From contig DLQB01000047.1 in NCBI GenBank assembly GCA_002477505.1, positions 318 to 41,741 of the forward strand: 41,424 bases of DNA. The letters are read 5' to 3'. The position numbers were made by a program, and so were the translations under genes. Numbering within the stretch: the stretch's first letter is position 1; each line of letters starts with the position of its first letter. Below are positions 41,393 through 41,424 of this stretch, one piece after another. Source of the DNA: Flavobacteriales bacterium UBA7443. GTDB lineage: Bacteria; Bacteroidota; Bacteroidia; Flavobacteriales_D; Sanyastnellaceae. A model generated the notes under the pieces. It was not told where the DNA came from. It saw only the letters and a program-made list of their open reading frames with translations, and did not search any database.

Positions 41393-41424
41393 ATGCCAAG
41401 CGGTAAAAAACGCAAACGCCATAA
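41393..41424 (+). CDS. Start of a tiny basic AURKAIP1/COX24-like (mS38-like) ribosomal peptide, cut by window end
   Basis: Ten full codons are visible: MPSGKKRKRH and the first two bases of the next. Six of the ten residues are Lys, Arg or His. This start is the one I recall for the very short basic Bacteroidota peptides annotated as AURKAIP1/COX24-domain proteins, related to mitochondrial ribosomal protein mS38, encoded just before ribonuclease G/E. The ATG is 11 bp after the TPR gene stop. The rest is outside the window, so the call is partial and from memory. Confidence 0.6.
   Translation, partial: MPSGKKRKRH

Noticed and set aside
1..41424. CRISPR arrays, insertion sequences, phage genes, restriction or toxin-antitoxin loci
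   Set aside because: No regularly spaced repeats, transposase or integrase motifs, terminal inverted repeats, or defence-type domains were found in any reading frame.

Overview
This window is a gene-dense chromosomal segment from a member of the Bacteroidota, most likely a flavobacterium-like lineage. The evidence is adjacent gldE and gldD, short-chain-type L-threonine dehydrogenase, a Bacteroidota-style LptC/CNNM/PpiD cluster, a HU-TPR-tiny basic peptide junction, almost no Shine-Dalgarno-like sequence before start codons, and repeated -7 promoter boxes of the form TAnnTTTG. Base composition looks roughly balanced by eye. I see no phage, insertion sequence, CRISPR array or toxin/defence locus. 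No gap between genes exceeds about 160 bp, so nothing large is left unexplained.

Layout. (1) 1-5578: the 3' part of riboflavin synthase (+) converges on an envelope operon read leftward: kdsD (arabinose-5-phosphate isomerase), tatC, a DUF5686-type outer-membrane protein and lptB. (2) 5709-7907: recQ (+). (3) 7936-12281: a 1088-residue secreted protein (degenerate peptidase + propeller + barrel) with a half-size TauE/SafE protein behind it, divergent from a metallo-beta-lactamase-fold hydrolase. (4) 12299-19085, leftward: pheT, a PlsC-like acyltransferase, a two-domain VOC protein, and a PhoB/PhoR-like pair. (5) 19242-21957: tRNA-Pro(GGG) with a terminator, a small conserved hypothetical, a lipoprotein, a cyclophilin lipoprotein and pheS. 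(6) 21976-27432, leftward: a TPR protein with what looks like a dead histidine-kinase ATPase domain, an M28/glutaminyl-cyclase-like lipoprotein, cysS and tdh; queA diverges from tdh. (7) 28799-40393, leftward: mutY, ssb, gldE, gldD, coaX, an outer-membrane barrel protein, a TPR protein, lptC, a small membrane protein, a CNNM/CBS protein and ppiD. (8) 40472-end: hup, a TPR membrane protein and the first codons of a tiny very basic peptide.

How it works together. Much of the window serves the cell envelope: Kdo precursor supply (KdsD), LPS transport (LptB, LptC), phospholipid acylation (PlsC-like), Tat export (TatC), periplasmic folding (PpiD, cyclophilin), outer-membrane barrels, and gliding/type IX secretion-associated GldD/GldE. 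The rest is translation and tRNA (pheS, pheT, cysS, queA, tRNA-Pro), DNA maintenance (recQ, mutY, ssb, hup), and cofactors (ribE, coaX).

I did not find a clear undescribed multi-gene system. The most unusual signals are a recurring -7 box placed 4-6 bases before start codons (suggesting leaderless mRNAs), two tiny ORFs that bridge neighbouring genes by stop/start overlaps, a TPR pseudo-histidine-kinase, and a large protein with a peptidase-like domain that has lost its HExxH motif.
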